A DNA stretch of 64,000 nt from Fagopyrum homotropicum. Its lineage: Eukaryota; Streptophyta; Magnoliopsida; Caryophyllales; Polygonaceae. The translations under genes were made by a program, and so were the position numbers. Positions within the stretch are counted from its first letter, which is position 1. Each line of letters opens with the position of its first letter. This document shows positions 10,863 through 23,036 of the stretch, piece after piece. The notes beneath the pieces were generated by a model, which had not been told where the DNA came from, did no database searches, and worked only from the letters and a program-made list of their open reading frames with translations. The stretch spans positions 99,137,994 to 99,201,993 of the forward strand of contig BSWB01000005.1 of assembly GCA_033239125.1 (NCBI GenBank), in the 5' to 3' direction.

Positions 10863-12814
10863 ATGCGAAGGACTAGATCTACCAAAGATCTCGTTCCTTT
10901 TGATCCCGAATTGGAGAAACTTTGAGAAGAAAGTTGAAAGAGAAAAATATGGCTGAAAATAATGAGAGAAACATCCAAGAGGAGTTGGATGAAACTCGAA
11001 CTCAACTCCAATTGAGTAAGAAGGCTCGCTTGGAGGAAAAGGAACGTAATCAGTTTCAAATAGATGAGCTTCGAGCGATGATTCTAGACATGAAACTAGA
11101 GAGAATTGATGCTAAGAAGAAGAAGAAAGCCAAGAAATCTAGTGTTGAATCATCCGACGATGATGACATGCCGGACCTAGAGGATATTGCACCAATAATC
11201 CATCCAGTTCGTGACAATCCTAGACCACATGTTGATCCTCGCATTCCCGCTGGAGATGTGAGAACCGCTAATGGCGGGGATGAACCACGAATCCTTGGGC
11301 AATGGATGGATCCAATTCAGCAACCACGCCGTTTAGGTGTGAATTTCGGAGGTGAAGACGTCCAGGATTTCGGGTTTAGCCGCAAGTTATTACCATGGTT
11401 CGCCAAAGTAAATTTGGTGGAACAAATGTTGAATCTCCACACCAACACTTACAGAATTTCGAGATTCTTATGGAGACATTGAAGCCGAAGAGGGTTGTCA
11501 ACAACAATTACAAGATAAAATTGTTCTTCTTCTCTTTGAAGGACAAGGCTTTGTCTTGGTACCAAGCTCTTCCGGATGGAAGTCTTAACACATGGGAGGA
11601 TTTGACTTCGGAGTTCCTCACCAAGTTCTTTCCGCCATTCAAAACGGCGGAGTTGAGAGGTAATATTAATGCTTTTTCTATGAAACCTAACGAAAGTTTA
11701 TTTCAATCTTGGGAAAGGTTTCAGGATCTTCTATTGGATTGCCCACACTGTGGCATTTCAAAGCTGGAATCGTTGGAGATCTACTACAAGGGATTGGATG
11801 TGGAGACACAATTCAAACTCCAATCTCTTTCTTGTGGTACATTCAAGGACATGAGAGAAGATGACGCTTGGGAATTCATAGAGAAGCAAGCCCAAGTGAT
11901 TGAGAAGTATTCCCATCGGAAGATGGATGCTAGTAATCGGAACCAGGGAGATCCAGGAGCAAAGTTGACTCAAGCTGCACAAACTCAAATATTTTCCCTC
12001 AATAATGAGATCAAGGAGTTGAAGGAAGTCATAAGAGTTGGCCTTTAAAAGACGAAGGAGCAAGATGATGGCTACCTAGGGAGGGATAATAACCATGTTA
12101 ATAGGAACAACTACCGGAACAACTACCGGAACAATAACTGGAACAACAACAACAACAACAACAGGAACTCTAACAACAACAATTGGAGATCCAACCAACA
12201 AAACTCCGGTAATTCCCATTCACAAAATGAAAATTCACTAACGTCTCCATCTTCGTCTACTCCATTGAAAAGTCAGGGTCAAACATCGAATGGCTCGGGC
12301 AAGCAGGAGAAGGATAAGCATGATGCTATGATGGAGACAAACTTGGGAAAGCTCCAAGGACTAGAGAATCACATCACTTCGGTTGATAAGGCACAAAAAG
12401 CCTTATAAAATCAAGTGTTCAGCAAGGCCGGGGAAGTTCCTAGAGATCAAGGGAAGCTTCCTCGAAAGACGGAGGATAACCCAAAGGGGCGAGTAATGGC
12501 GATTACTACTAGGAGTGACGTAACAACCACCGATCCACAACCCGAATCAGCTGAAGCCCCCGCCGAAAAGGAAAAGGAAAAAGAGAAGGAAGATATCTAT
12601 GTTCCTCCTCCCGCTTACAAACCACCTCTACCTTTTCCCCAATCTAGAGCAAGAGCACGTCTAGATAAACACTTCGGTAAGTTCATAGATCTTATGAGTA
12701 AGCTGCAAATTAATATACCTTTTATGGATGCAATTTTAGGTATGCCAACTTATGGGAAGTTCCTAAAGGAAATCCTCTCTAACAAGAGGAAATTAGAAGA
12801 TATTGGTAAGTCAA
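10863..12814 (+). pseudogene. gag of Athila-type element A2 (frameshifted)
   Basis: The ATG at 10863 opens with MRRTRSTKDLVPFDPE. A one-base shift near 10920 moves the frame to a coiled-coil-like charged segment (to about 11385). A second shift leads into the Retrotrans_gag core (11395-12048) with ALSWYQALP, KFFPPFKTAELRG and SLFQSWERFQDLLLD. The frame ends in TAA near 12046. An Asn-rich linker encoded by AAC repeats follows (about 12110-12200), then an in-frame TAA near 12405, then a segment with GRVMAITTRS and a Glu/Lys/Pro-rich stretch that normally links gag to protease. Gag would build the particle capsid; this copy cannot produce it whole. Confidence 0.85.
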
Positions 12815-12815
12815 G

Positions 12816-13580
12816 ATGAGCACGGAGTCATCCGAACTTATCAAGACCATGACGGAGAACATGCCACCTAAGTTGCGTGATCCAAGATCATTTTGTATAC
12901 CCATCACCTTAGGAGAGGTCACCTATGATGCACTTTGCGACCTTGGAGCAAGTGTATACATCATATCACTTTCTTTCTGTAAGGCGGTTGGTCTAGGAGA
13001 ACCTAGACCGGTTAAGATGACACTTTACATGGCCGATCGTTCCATCACTAGGCTTGTTGGAATCATAGAAGACAATCCCGTAAAACTTGGTAAGTTTTAC
13101 ATTCCTATAGATTTTGTCGTTCTTGACATTCCTGTAGACTATCCAGTTCCCATCATACTTGGGAGACCATTCCTTGCAACCTCCGGTTGTATGGTTGATT
13201 GCAAGAATGGACAGCTGTCCTTCAATATAGGGGAAGAGAAAGTGGAATTTGTGCTCTCATCCTTAATCAAAGAGCCAGATTTGAGAGAAGATGTTTTTAA
13301 CATCTTTGATGAAAAAGAGTATAGAAAGGTAGTGAGTTCAATCTTGATGAAAGATCCACTTCAAAAGGTTCTTAGCATGAGTATCATGAAGGAAGGAGTG
13401 GAGCATGATTGTGATGATGAGGTCAGAGCATTGGAAGATGCAGAGGAAGAGCCAGAGGCAAGATTTGAAGAGCTGAAAAGAGCCCCGGAATCTGTTGCAA
13501 AAATCAACCTACACAAAGAAAATCACACAATTTCTGAAAATGCAAGTCGATTTTTGACAACAAGAAGAAAAATCGAGTAA
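12816..13580 (+). pseudogene. Aspartic protease region of element A2
   Basis: This 254-codon frame overlaps the end of the previous one by a few bases. It contains the retropepsin-like active-site motif CDLGASVYIIS (around residue 42), the flap-side segment DFVVLDIPVDYPVPIILGRPFLAT (abbreviated here to its key ILGRPFLAT) and the SGCMVDCKNGQLSF tail. The Leu in DLGAS is normal for Athila-type proteases. The protease would cleave the Gag-Pol polyprotein inside the particle. The C-terminal third is acidic and runs into a stop at 13578-13580, right where an exact AAATCG-GA-CGATTT palindrome begins (13582-13595). Confidence 0.82.
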
Positions 13581-13832
13581 AAAATCGGACGATTTACGAC
13601 AGGGGAGGTTGATTTTTCGTCAATTTCTCCGGTTTCTACAAACTCGATTGCAGTTGTTCTTAACTGTAATAGCACACTTCTTCCACCTTCAGAGGCTTCT
13701 CTAATGACACTAGATGATCATGAACCATCAACCAAGGCACCACCTTCATTGGAATTGAAACCACTCCCTACACATTTAAGGTATGCATTCCTTGGGCCTA
13801 GCTCTACATAACCTGTTATAGTTAGTGCAAAA

Positions 13833-15697
13833 TTGAGTAATGATGAACTTGAGAAGCTTATGAATGTTTTGAGGCAACATAGGAAAGCATTAGGCTATAC
13901 TATTGATGATTTAGTATGCATTAAACCTTCTCTATGTATGCATAAGATCTTGAAGGAAGAGGATTACAAACCTTCACGTCAACCTCAAAGACGGTTAAAT
14001 CCGATCATGAAAGAGGTCGTGAAGAAAGAAATCCTTAAGCTACTTGATGCAGGTATCATCTTTCCTATTTCCGATAGCAAATGGGTGAGCCCCATGCAAG
14101 TGGTACCAAATAAAGGAGGCATTACCGTTGTTGCAAACCAGAACAACGAACTTATTCCTACAAGGACAGTTACGGGATGGAGAATGTGCATCGACTACCG
14201 TAAGTTGAATGTTGCCACAAGGAAGGACCATTTCCCCCTTCCTTTCATTGATCAAATGTTGGAAAGGTTAGCTTAACACTCTTACTTCTGTTATCTAGAT
14301 GGATATAGCGGTTTCTTTCAAATTCCCATTCACCCAAATGATCAAGAGAAGACAACTTTCACGTGCCCTTGGGGTACGTTTGCCTATAGAAGGATGCCAT
14401 TGGGTTTATGCAACGCTCCATCCACCTTCCAAAGGTGCATGATGGCAATATTTTCGGAGTATGAGAGAACATCATGGAAGTATTCATGGACGATTTTTCG
14501 GTATATAGTTCTTCCTTTGATAACTGTCTCTCTAACCTTTCCCTTGTCCTTAAGAGATGTGAAGACACTAACCTAGTCTTAAACTGGGAGGAGTGCTATT
14601 TTATGGTTACCGAAGGAATTGTGTTAGGTCATTTGATTTCAAATAGAGGAATAAAAGTTGATAGAGCTAAGATTGAAACTATAGAAAAGCTACCTCCTCC
14701 ATCTTCGGTGAAAGGAGTTAGAAGCTTTTTAGGACATGCAGGCTTCTATAGGAGATTCATAAAGGATTTTTCTAATATTTCAAAATCTTTGACTAATCTT
14801 TTGATGAAGGACATAACTTTCAAATTTTTGAAAGAATGTTTAGATGCCTTTTGCAGGATCAAGGAAGCTTTGATTTCAGCCCCTATCATCCAACCGCCCG
14901 ATTGGACTCTTCCTTTCAAGATCATGTGCAACGCAAGTGATGTAGTTATAGGAGTTGTACTTGGACAGAAGAAAGATGGCCGTACACACGCCATCTACTA
15001 TGCTAGTAAGACGCTAGATGAAGCTCAACTGAATTATGCTACCACGGAGAAGGAGCTTCTAGCCGTAGTTTATGCATTTGAGAAATTTCGTTCCTATCTT
15101 GTAGGTGCGAAAGTGATAGTCTACACGGATCATTCATCAATCCGTTACTTGTTCACGAAGAAGGAGGCGAAGCCTATACTTCTAAGGTGGATCCTACTCT
15201 TACAAGAGTTCGATCTAGAGATCCGTGACAAGAAGGGCTTGGAAAATTCAGTTGCCGACCACCTTAGTCGTCTCCCACACCTCACCGATGAGACGGATGA
15301 GCTCCCTATCGACGACTCATTCCCTGACGAACAGCTCCACGAGATTGAAGAATGTCTTCAACAAATCTCGAAAGGTAATGATCCATGGTTTGCTGATATT
15401 GTCAATTATCTTGTTTGTCAGGAACTCCCACCCGGACTTTCATACGCTCAAAGAAAGAAGTTCTTTAAGACGTCCGGCACTTCTATTGGAACAAACCTCA
15501 TCTCTTCAAGAGAGGTCCCGATGGCGTATACAGGAGAAGTGTTCCGGAAGATGAGGTGGAAAGCGCTATCCGCCATTGCCATTCCTTACCTTGTGGAGGA
15601 CATGCTAGTTCCCACAACACATGTGTTAAGGTACTCCAATCTGGTTTTTTTTGCCTACCTTATTCAAAGATGTGCAGAATTATGTTGTTGCTTGTGA
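13833..15697 (+). pseudogene. Reverse transcriptase and RNase H of element A2 (one stop, one frameshift)
   Basis: The first frame (13833-14276) covers the RT fingers with RMCIDYRKLN and the typical KGGITVV insertion, and ends in TAA at 14274. The same frame continues with YLDGYSGFFQI and RRMPLGLCNAPSTFQRCM. A shift near 14465 moves into the next frame (14474-15697), which carries the catalytic FMDDFSVY, the thumb (GHLISNRGIKVD, FLGHAGFYRRFIKDF) and RNase H. In RNase H the catalytic set is changed: the usual DAS reads NASD, while TEKELLAVVYA and YTDHSSIRYL are kept. These enzymes copy the element RNA into DNA. The stop, the frameshift and the altered RNase H Asp make this a dead copy. Confidence 0.88.
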
Positions 15698-16658
15698 TTC
15701 TTGTCAAAGGACATGTAATATTTCAAGGAAGAATGAGATGCCCCTCAACAACATACAAGAAGTAGAGATATTCGATGTATGGGGAGTAGACTTCATGGGA
15801 CCATTCCTATCTTATTGTAAAAACCAATACATACTTCTAGCCATAGAATATGTCTCAAGATGGGTAGAAGTAATCGCTTCTCCTACTAATGATGCAATGG
15901 TGGTGGTGAAGTTCTTCAATAGAACGATATTCCCAAGGTTCGGGACTCCCCGAACCATCATTAGTGATGGAGGAACACACTTCACAACCCGTCGATTTGA
16001 GGCTCTATTGGTTAAGTATGGGGTAACCCGTAATATCGCCACACCATACCATCCGCAAACTAGCGGACAAGTTGAGATATCCAATAGAGAGATCAAAGGA
16101 ATTCTAGAGAAGATTGTCTCTAGAACAAGAAAGGATTGGTCAATAAAGCTAGATGATGCATTATGGGCGTACAAGGCCGCTTTTAAGACACCTATAGGTA
16201 CAACTCCATACAACCTTGTGTATGGAAAGTCTTGTCACCTTCCTGTAGAGGTAGAGCATAAAGCATATTGGGCCGTCAAGTGGCTCAACTTCAGCATGAA
16301 AGAAGCCGGAGAGAAACGGCTACTAGACATCAATGAGCTAGAGGAGATCCGGCTGAATGCGTACGAGAATGCAAGGATCTACAAGGAAAGAACAAAGCAG
16401 TGGCATGATAAGCATATCATCCCAAAGGACTTGTAGGAAAGAGATCAAGTTCTTCTATTCAACTCAAGGCTTCGACTCTTTCCAGGTAAGCTTAAATCCC
16501 GTTGGACATGACCTTACGTAATTAAACGTGTTTTTCCCCATGGTGTAGTTGCAGTATGGGGTGAACAAAGCGGAACTTTCAAGGTCAATGGTCAACGGTT
16601 AAAGAAGTACATACTAGAAGTCCCGGTTGAGGAGATAGCTCCTATCCTCCTCCATTGA
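15540..16658 (+). pseudogene. Integrase of element A2
   Basis: The zinc-binding end is split between frames (CDSCQRTCN is visible near 15690). The main frame (to 16436) carries the catalytic triad: Asp in WGVDFMGPF, Asp in IISDGGTHF, and Glu in GQVEISNREIKG with the usual spacing, followed by DDALWAYKAAFKTPIGTTPY. A stop at 16434 interrupts the C-terminal domain, which continues in neighbouring frames to about 16658 (SRLRLFPGKLKSRW, FKVNGQRLKKY). Integrase joins the cDNA to host DNA and here would make the 5-bp duplication seen around the element. Confidence 0.85.
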
Positions 16659-17583
16659 ACATCAAAACAAACAATGTCCAGCTAAAGACGATAAATCAAG
16701 CGCTTCTTTGGAGGCAACCAATGGTAGTATAGTTCTTTCCGCTTCTTTTCATCTTAGAATAGTTTAGTTTAGTTGTTTGTTTTCTTTGGTTTTAGTTTTG
16801 TTTGTTCCTCGATACGCTCTAGGTTTGTTTGTGTCAAAAATCGCAGGAACTGGGTTCAACTTTGGAGAATCAATGAAGAAAGTGGGCACTATAAGGCTCA
16901 ACTAAGCTTTTCAAGGAAAAGAAGGAAGAAAATCTATCTACAACAATTAAATCGATCGATTCAGGTGCAGAGCAAGACAATTTTTGACAACAGGAAAAAA
17001 AATCGAGTAAAAATCGTCCCACCAGAAAAAATCGTTCGATTTTTAGTATTGAGCTGAGAAATTGAAGAAAAATCGGGCCGACAAATAAATCGACCAAGAA
17101 AATTGTCCGATTTTCTTTGAAAATTAGCCGGCCTATATAAAGCCTTCTCCACTCGATTCCTTCATTCCACACTTCACCATTTCCGTCCCCTCTTCGTCCC
17201 AAAGAACCGAAAAATCGCCAATCTCCAATCCCCACAAATTGTAACCAGTTTGAGTGATTCTTGAGCCCAAACTGAAGCACTTTCAACAAGGAAGACGGAT
17301 CTAGCAACAACAAGCTTGGCAAACAGCTCATTCATCCGGAATTCAGGTTTTTCAATTCAAAACCTAAGTTTTTCGCTCGATTTTGATTCTTGCCTAGAAA
17401 TTCTTTGTTTGCTAAGATTGATTGAGGGGTTTTCTTAGAAATACCCCTAGGAGACTGTGTGTGGTGTTGGTTTGCTCAGAACTTTACAGATTTGTGAGTT
17501 GTGTTGAAATCGACAGAAAAATCAACCCAACCCAGATAAATCGTCCGATTTTTGCTTATAACAAGGCGATTTTCTTGTGTAGA
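16659..17583 (+). other. Non-coding spacer between integrase and the third ORF
   Basis: No coding domain is seen. The spacer contains several dyads of the AAATCG-NN-CGATTT type: exact at 17029-17042 and 17538-17551, decayed at 16987-17115. A TATATAA near 17135 could serve a subgenomic promoter for the third ORF, as proposed for env-position ORFs, but that is only an inference. Confidence 0.5.
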
Positions 17584-19104
17584 ATGGAAACTTTGAAGAG
17601 GATTACTAGAAATGCAGGCAAGAAGAAGGGATCTTCTTCCAAAGCACCTCCCCCACCACCACCACCTTCCCAAGCTAAACCAAAACTTCCTCCTCCCCTT
17701 TCCTAACATAAAAAGAGATATGAAAGTCTCTTAGACCGTCCCTTCACCCCTCCTCGATACATTGTCCTAGATGACCTAGATACATTGTTTGTTAGAGAGG
17801 ATGTGGATATGATGTTAGATAGAGTGGGACTGAGTCAATTTGCACTGATTAGGGAGGATGCCTGCACCGAGATCACTCTAGAGTTCTTGAGTACATTTGA
17901 GCATGATCCTAGAGAGAGGACGGTCACCTTTCGTCTCATGAACCAAAACCATGCTATGTCCATTGATGATTTTGGAGATTTGTTTGGCTTTCCCTATTCT
18001 TTTGCAGGCACATTTGCACGAGGGGTGAGTGCTAGTGCTTTCTAGGAAAGCATATCCGTTGGAGAATTTGGAGGAGATAAGTGGAGACCGGGGAACTCCA
18101 AGGAGACGAGTATGTACAACCTTTCCTTCAAGGTAGTTCATAGGATCCTAAGTGATAGTTTGTTTGCACGGACAGAGACTCCGCAGAAGCTCAAGGCACA
18201 TGAGCTCTTCTTACTCTATTGTATGACTAGCGGTACTATCCCCGACACCACCACCATGCTTGTTGACTATCTTGGGAAGATAGCCAACAAGTCGAAGGGT
18301 GATCTTTGTGTTAGAGGCCTTGTCACTCACATGGCGAAGGCATTAGAGTTAGACTTTTCAGACTGCAACTTAGCTGAGAATGCCCAGCCTCTAGGCTCAC
18401 AGAGATTAGTTGCGCAACAGGTTTTGATTCCCCAAGGTAGAGGAGCTTTTCATGTGCCTATGCCATGGGCAAAGGATCCGTCCAAGAAGCCGGCTAAGAT
18501 AGAGTGGAAGTCCGAATACACTATTCGGAATAAGAGGAACTAGAAGGAGACTTTTGTACTTATGATTGAGGAGATGGCCCCTCCACCTATTTATTATGAT
18601 GATGCAGAGGAGGAGGAGGACTACGAGGATGGAGCTGCAGCTTATCAGGGACCTATGCTAGAGTTCGAGAGCGACACCCACAGCAGCCACGCTACGGACG
18701 CCATGGATACTGATACTCATGGAGCCGGACCTAGCAGGATGAGTCGCGGTACTGAGGAGACGGAGGATGAGATGCAGTCACCCCGTCATTCTTTTGCACA
18801 TACTCCCAGCCATGGTCGAGGACGTGGGTGCGGACCTAGGCTCCACCGACATATTGGAGCATTGATTTCTAGCTTCCAGGGTCTACGTACCGACTACCAG
18901 GGTCTTCGCACAGATTATTAGGCCCTCCACACCGACTACGCCGCCTTGAACACTCTATTCACGGCATATCGCCAGGAGGCGGATGCTAGACACTCGTCCT
19001 ACGATGGCTAGATGAAGGACATGTACTATCATCAGTTTGGCCACTTCTATGATCCCAGCGCTCCGAGATATCCATATCCACCACCACCACCGAATGAGGA
19101 TTGA
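17584..19104 (+). pseudogene. Third ORF of element A2, ATHILA ORF-1 protein type, in env position
   Basis: The ATG at 17584 opens METLKRITRNAGKKKG followed by a proline run. An in-frame TAA at 17704 is followed in the same frame by a segment recognisable as the Arabidopsis retrotransposon ORF-1 (ATHILA) family: RPFTPPRYIVLDDL, TFEHDPRERTVTFRLMNQ and DDFGDLFGFP. A further stop at 18043 and shifts separate this from HELFLLYCMTSG (about 18200) and from an acidic, low-complexity C-terminus ending in a Pro-rich tail at 19104. I see no convincing signal peptide or transmembrane segment, so an envelope role is not supported; only the position after integrase is env-like. The function of this family is unknown. 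Confidence 0.78.
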
Positions 19105-20417
19105 GTTTCCACTCCATTTTACATTGTAAGTATTTTTCTCCATCTTATGCTTGATTTTTCACATTGGGGACAATGTGAAGGTTAAGTATGGGGTGGGGGT
19201 ACTTACAATCTCTTTTATCTTTTTTGCACTCTATGTACTTCGTGTTGCACTTGATGATTTGGTTTGTAATAACTCTTGCACTATTTGCTTTCACTATGAC
19301 ATTCACATTTGCATGTTTTCATTCGAAAATTGTGACTTTTTCAAAAAAAATTAGTGTTTCTTATGATGGATATGATCTCTATGATGAGAATTGTGATGTG
19401 AAAAAGGCAAAAAGATGATTTAGTTATGTTGAGAATTTAATTGTAGCATGAATGAGCTTGAATATCTTACTTGAATGCATGAATAGTTCATATGATCTTG
19501 ATGTCCTGATAGGAGAATGAAATAATGGTCGAAGTTATATTATAAGTTCTTTTGCATCATATAGGAATGACCAAGGCAATTCGCTTCTTTTCTTGTTCAT
19601 ATCTTGTTCATGTTAGCTCTTCAATGAAATATTTGACCTCCTTTTGACCATCCGGGAATTAGGATAAGTAGTTGTAAAAAGACATGCTTGATGTGGGAGG
19701 GCCATTGTGAAAGTGTTAAGTGAAAATTTTAGCAAATTATAGGTTTGGGGACGTTGAACATAAGGATGAGTAACTCGGCACCATTCACATAGCCGGATGT
19801 TTGTGTCTTGCCAAAGTCCGATTGAACGACAATTCCTAACGGGATATGGTATGTGCATCAAGGGTTTGAAGCATCTCAAAAAATTGAGAATCGCCGATCT
19901 CCTAGGCTTCGGTTTGTGCACCGCTGTCCATACTCTCAAAAAGTAAAGTAAAAGAAAGCAAAAATTTTACATGCAAAGCATGTGTGATGAAGTTAAGCTC
20001 CTAAAGTTTTTATTGTGTTGTTCCTCTTTCCGGATTAGCATCGCATTACCTTAAAAGATTTCCCACCCTTAACACGTTTCTTTGACCTTTTTCTTTGATT
20101 GGAAGACCTTGAGACCTTTGTGCACATGTTTTAGGCTTCATGGCTTAGATTTGTTTGACTTTGATTATCTTTACATCTTTATCATGTCTTTTATTTGTGT
20201 CTTTTAGAAAGAAAGGATAGTAGCTTCATAATATGGTTATTATTGATACATACTTTGTCTTCCTATGTCTTGAAACATTACTTTGAGGGTGATCCAATAA
20301 GAAGAAGTACTTTTCAAAAGTTGTATTTGAGTTTTTCACATCATATAATCCATGACATCTTGTATTCTAAGTTTGAACCTTCCTTGGGGACAAGCAAGAG
20401 GCAAGTATGGGGTATTT
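19105..20417 (+). other. 3' non-coding region of element A2 with two polypurine-tract-like blocks
   Basis: No coding domain is visible over 1.3 kb. The block at 20384-20417 (TTGGGGACAAGC, then AAGTATGGGGT) abuts the 3' LTR and is the expected plus-strand primer. A very similar block lies at 19163-19199 (TTGGGGACAATG, then AAGTATGGGGTGGGGG). Confidence 0.7.
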
Positions 20418-22043
20418 TGATGACATGAATTATATGTCATTATAATCATGCATATTGTAGAGGTTTACCTCAATTTACCTTTTATTTGGAGAGATTTGTG
20501 TACCTTTTAGGTTTATTTCATTTATATTCCGGAAATAGAGGTCTACTCGAGTTTTGGTTGAATTATAGGTGAATTTGGTGGAATTGGAAGCAAAAGTGGA
20601 ACAAAGAGCACCTAAGGCCAATAAGGAGTCTTAGAGGAGTCACAAGGAGCAAAGGAAGTGTATAAAAGAGTCACAAAAGGAAGGAAAGAAACAAGCCAAG
20701 AGACGAGCACTTTTTGTTGAAGAAAATCGTGTCATTTGTACTATAAATTGGACGATTTTCTTCACCAAAAATCGAACGGTTTTTCTTACAATAATTAAGC
20801 ACGATTTCCTTCAGCTTTCGACTAAAAATATTACAACCCAAAGCCCATCACTTGTGGGCTTGAGAAGTGATATGCCAAGCGGCCCATTAGCAAGTAAGTA
20901 TACCTTGGAACCCTATGAACGAAATTGGGGAGTTTGCAGCGGGAAAGATTGACAGAATTTTGCGGGATTGAAGATTCTTGGAGAGGAGATTGAAGGAAAG
21001 AAGCAAGAAGTCAATATTCACCATTGTTGTGAGATCTTTTGCTTCCCTTCTGATTCTTGTGATTTGTGAACACATTGTTGAGTGTTTTAAGAGATTCTTT
21101 GATAGGTTTTGAGATTTGATTAGAGATTCGGAGATTATTTGGTTTTTGTTCAAAGTTCAGGTTTTATTTGATTTATTCATTCAATCTTGATTTTGATTTG
21201 ATTATGAAAATGGTTGGCTAAAAACCTTGTGATTCTGGGGAGAATAGTTGATGATTGAGGCTTAGATGATGATAGACTGAACTCATTTAACCATTTGGAC
21301 CTTGAGAGTTGAGATTTAACTTCGTGACAACAGGAAATCGGGCTGTTCTTGGTGAAATCGGACGATTTAATGAAGAACGGGACGATTTATCCCTCTGACG
21401 ATGTTTAATTGATTTATTCTTTAACCAAAGTTAATCCTTGCCTAAATCCCAACCTTGCTTAACCTTTTTAACCTCTATTTTAGTGTGTGAAGAGACTTCA
21501 TCATTGATTCTACATTTAATAGCTAAAGATTACAAGATTTGGGTAATAGAGAGACTCAACATCCTTTATTAAGGTTTAAGTGTGCTTTCCGTCTTTGCCT
21601 TTGAGAGTCATATCCTAGGGTTTTGGGTGGTTAGTTTGAGTGTAATTCTTGTCCTTAGACCTTTCTGTATTGCAGCCTCAACAACCCTTATAGAGAGAGC
21701 CTTTGGATTAGACATATAGGTTTTGGAACTTCGCCGTACAAAATCTTCCTTTGAAACACATAATCTTGGCAACATCAACTTTGTCCTTTAATCTTTAGAA
21801 GTGTCTTGAATCGAAAGCCGCAGTCGGATACTTGAATCCTTGGAATCATTTGTCTCTTTATTAATCACAAAAGCTTTTATACTTTGCCAGATAATTTGAA
21901 ATTGATTTTATTCTCACCAAATCCCTGAGTTCGACTCTGAAATTTCTTGCCTTACTACAGCCGATCCGTACACTGCGGGTTCGCTTTTGCTTAAGTTCTA
22001 GATATAAATTTAAGACTTTGACGCGCTTACTTTTGAGTGAACA
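20418..22043 (+). repeat. 3' LTR of element A2
   Basis: Begins TGATGACATG and ends GTGAACA, followed by the duplicated CGTAT at 22044-22048. The exact palindrome AAATCG-GA-CGATTT is at 21355-21368, the position homologous to 10044-10057 in the 5' LTR. Confidence 0.93.
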
Positions 22044-23031
22044 CGTATGGACCAGGAAAGGTGCAACAAGGATAGGATTTGGCAAACTAAAACCTAAACT
22101 CAAGTATGGATCAGATAAGGTTACGCCTCGCTCAGTTCATGTCCGATCTCAGTCGAGATGTTTTATGAACCGACCGAGGTGAGGTTCAGCTAAGGTTTGG
22201 CTTGTGCTTTCAAGGTCCAGTGTAAAGACTCATTCTTTCATCGTCTTTCCCACAACCTTCAGCCAATCACCCTAGAATCGCACAAGAATTTAGTCAATAA
22301 TTATCATGATGACAATAATCAAATATATAAAAAAAAGAAGCAATATCCAAACAAAAAAACCTTAACACAAAGGTCTCAATAATCAGTCAATTAAACAATC
22401 AAACAACCAGCAAACTGTGTTCCTCAATCACAAACCAAAAGACAACAATCAAACAATCTAAGAAAACCTTACAACTTCCTTCAAAAGCCTTCAACTTTAA
22501 CTTCAAAGCCAACTTCCTTCAACTTCCTTCCTTCCTTGGAATATCTACAATCTTCCAAACTAATCAGTCAACCAGCCATCCTTCCATCCAAAAAATATCT
22601 TCCAATACATAGGAGAATCACTTTCCAAAAATAAAAGATCCCATGGGCCATCCGTCTCGATCCAGCCCAGCGAAATCGTCTCGATCGAGGTGGTACTGTA
22701 GCCATCCGAGGTGATCCTCAGCTTACGTCCAAATCTCTCAAAACTGGTCCAAAATCAAACTTCTATCCAACTTCCATTGTTCCTAAGCCTTTCTTGTAGC
22801 TACTTAATGTTCCATAATGCAGCTCCAATGACTCCTTAGATCCCTTAGCTCCATATTGCTCTAAAACGTGTTATTTTTTCTACAATTACAACAAAACTAG
22901 GTGTAGACCTCGATTCTTGCAAAGGTAAACAAAACAACATAATGATAAAGAATATACATCCATGCATGCAGATTTATGAAGATAAAACATCCAAACCATT
23001 CCCAAAATATAGACTATAATACATGCTATCA
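22044..23031 (-). repeat. Solo LTR of family B, second part
   Basis: Resumes the family-B LTR after the duplicated CGTAT and ends GCTATCA at 23031 (TGATAGC on the minus strand), followed by TTATA (23032-23036), which matches 8474-8478. Excluding the duplication, the restored length is about 1610 bp against 1752 bp for the LTR at 4315-6066. It contains the palindrome CTCG-AT-CGAG at 22680-22689. Confidence 0.9.
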
Positions 23032-23036
23032 TTATA

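Larger units (their letters stand above)
9106..22043 (+). mobile_element. Complete but decayed Athila-type Ty3/gypsy element, family A copy 2 (12.9 kb)
   Basis: Two LTRs of 1627 and 1626 bp enclose about 9.7 kb. The target duplication CGTAT is present at 9101-9105 and 22044-22048. The order is LTR, PBS, gag, protease, RT, RNase H, integrase, a third ORF, a purine-rich tract and LTR, which is the Athila arrangement. By eye the two LTRs differ at about 5% of positions over the first 600 bases, so the insertion is not recent. Frameshifts or stops occur in gag, before and within RT, in the integrase tail and in the third ORF, so it is not autonomous. It split the solo LTR of family B. Confidence 0.93.

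Noticed and set aside
17584..19104. Envelope gene of the Athila element
   Set aside because: Only the position is env-like; no signal peptide or transmembrane segment could be seen.
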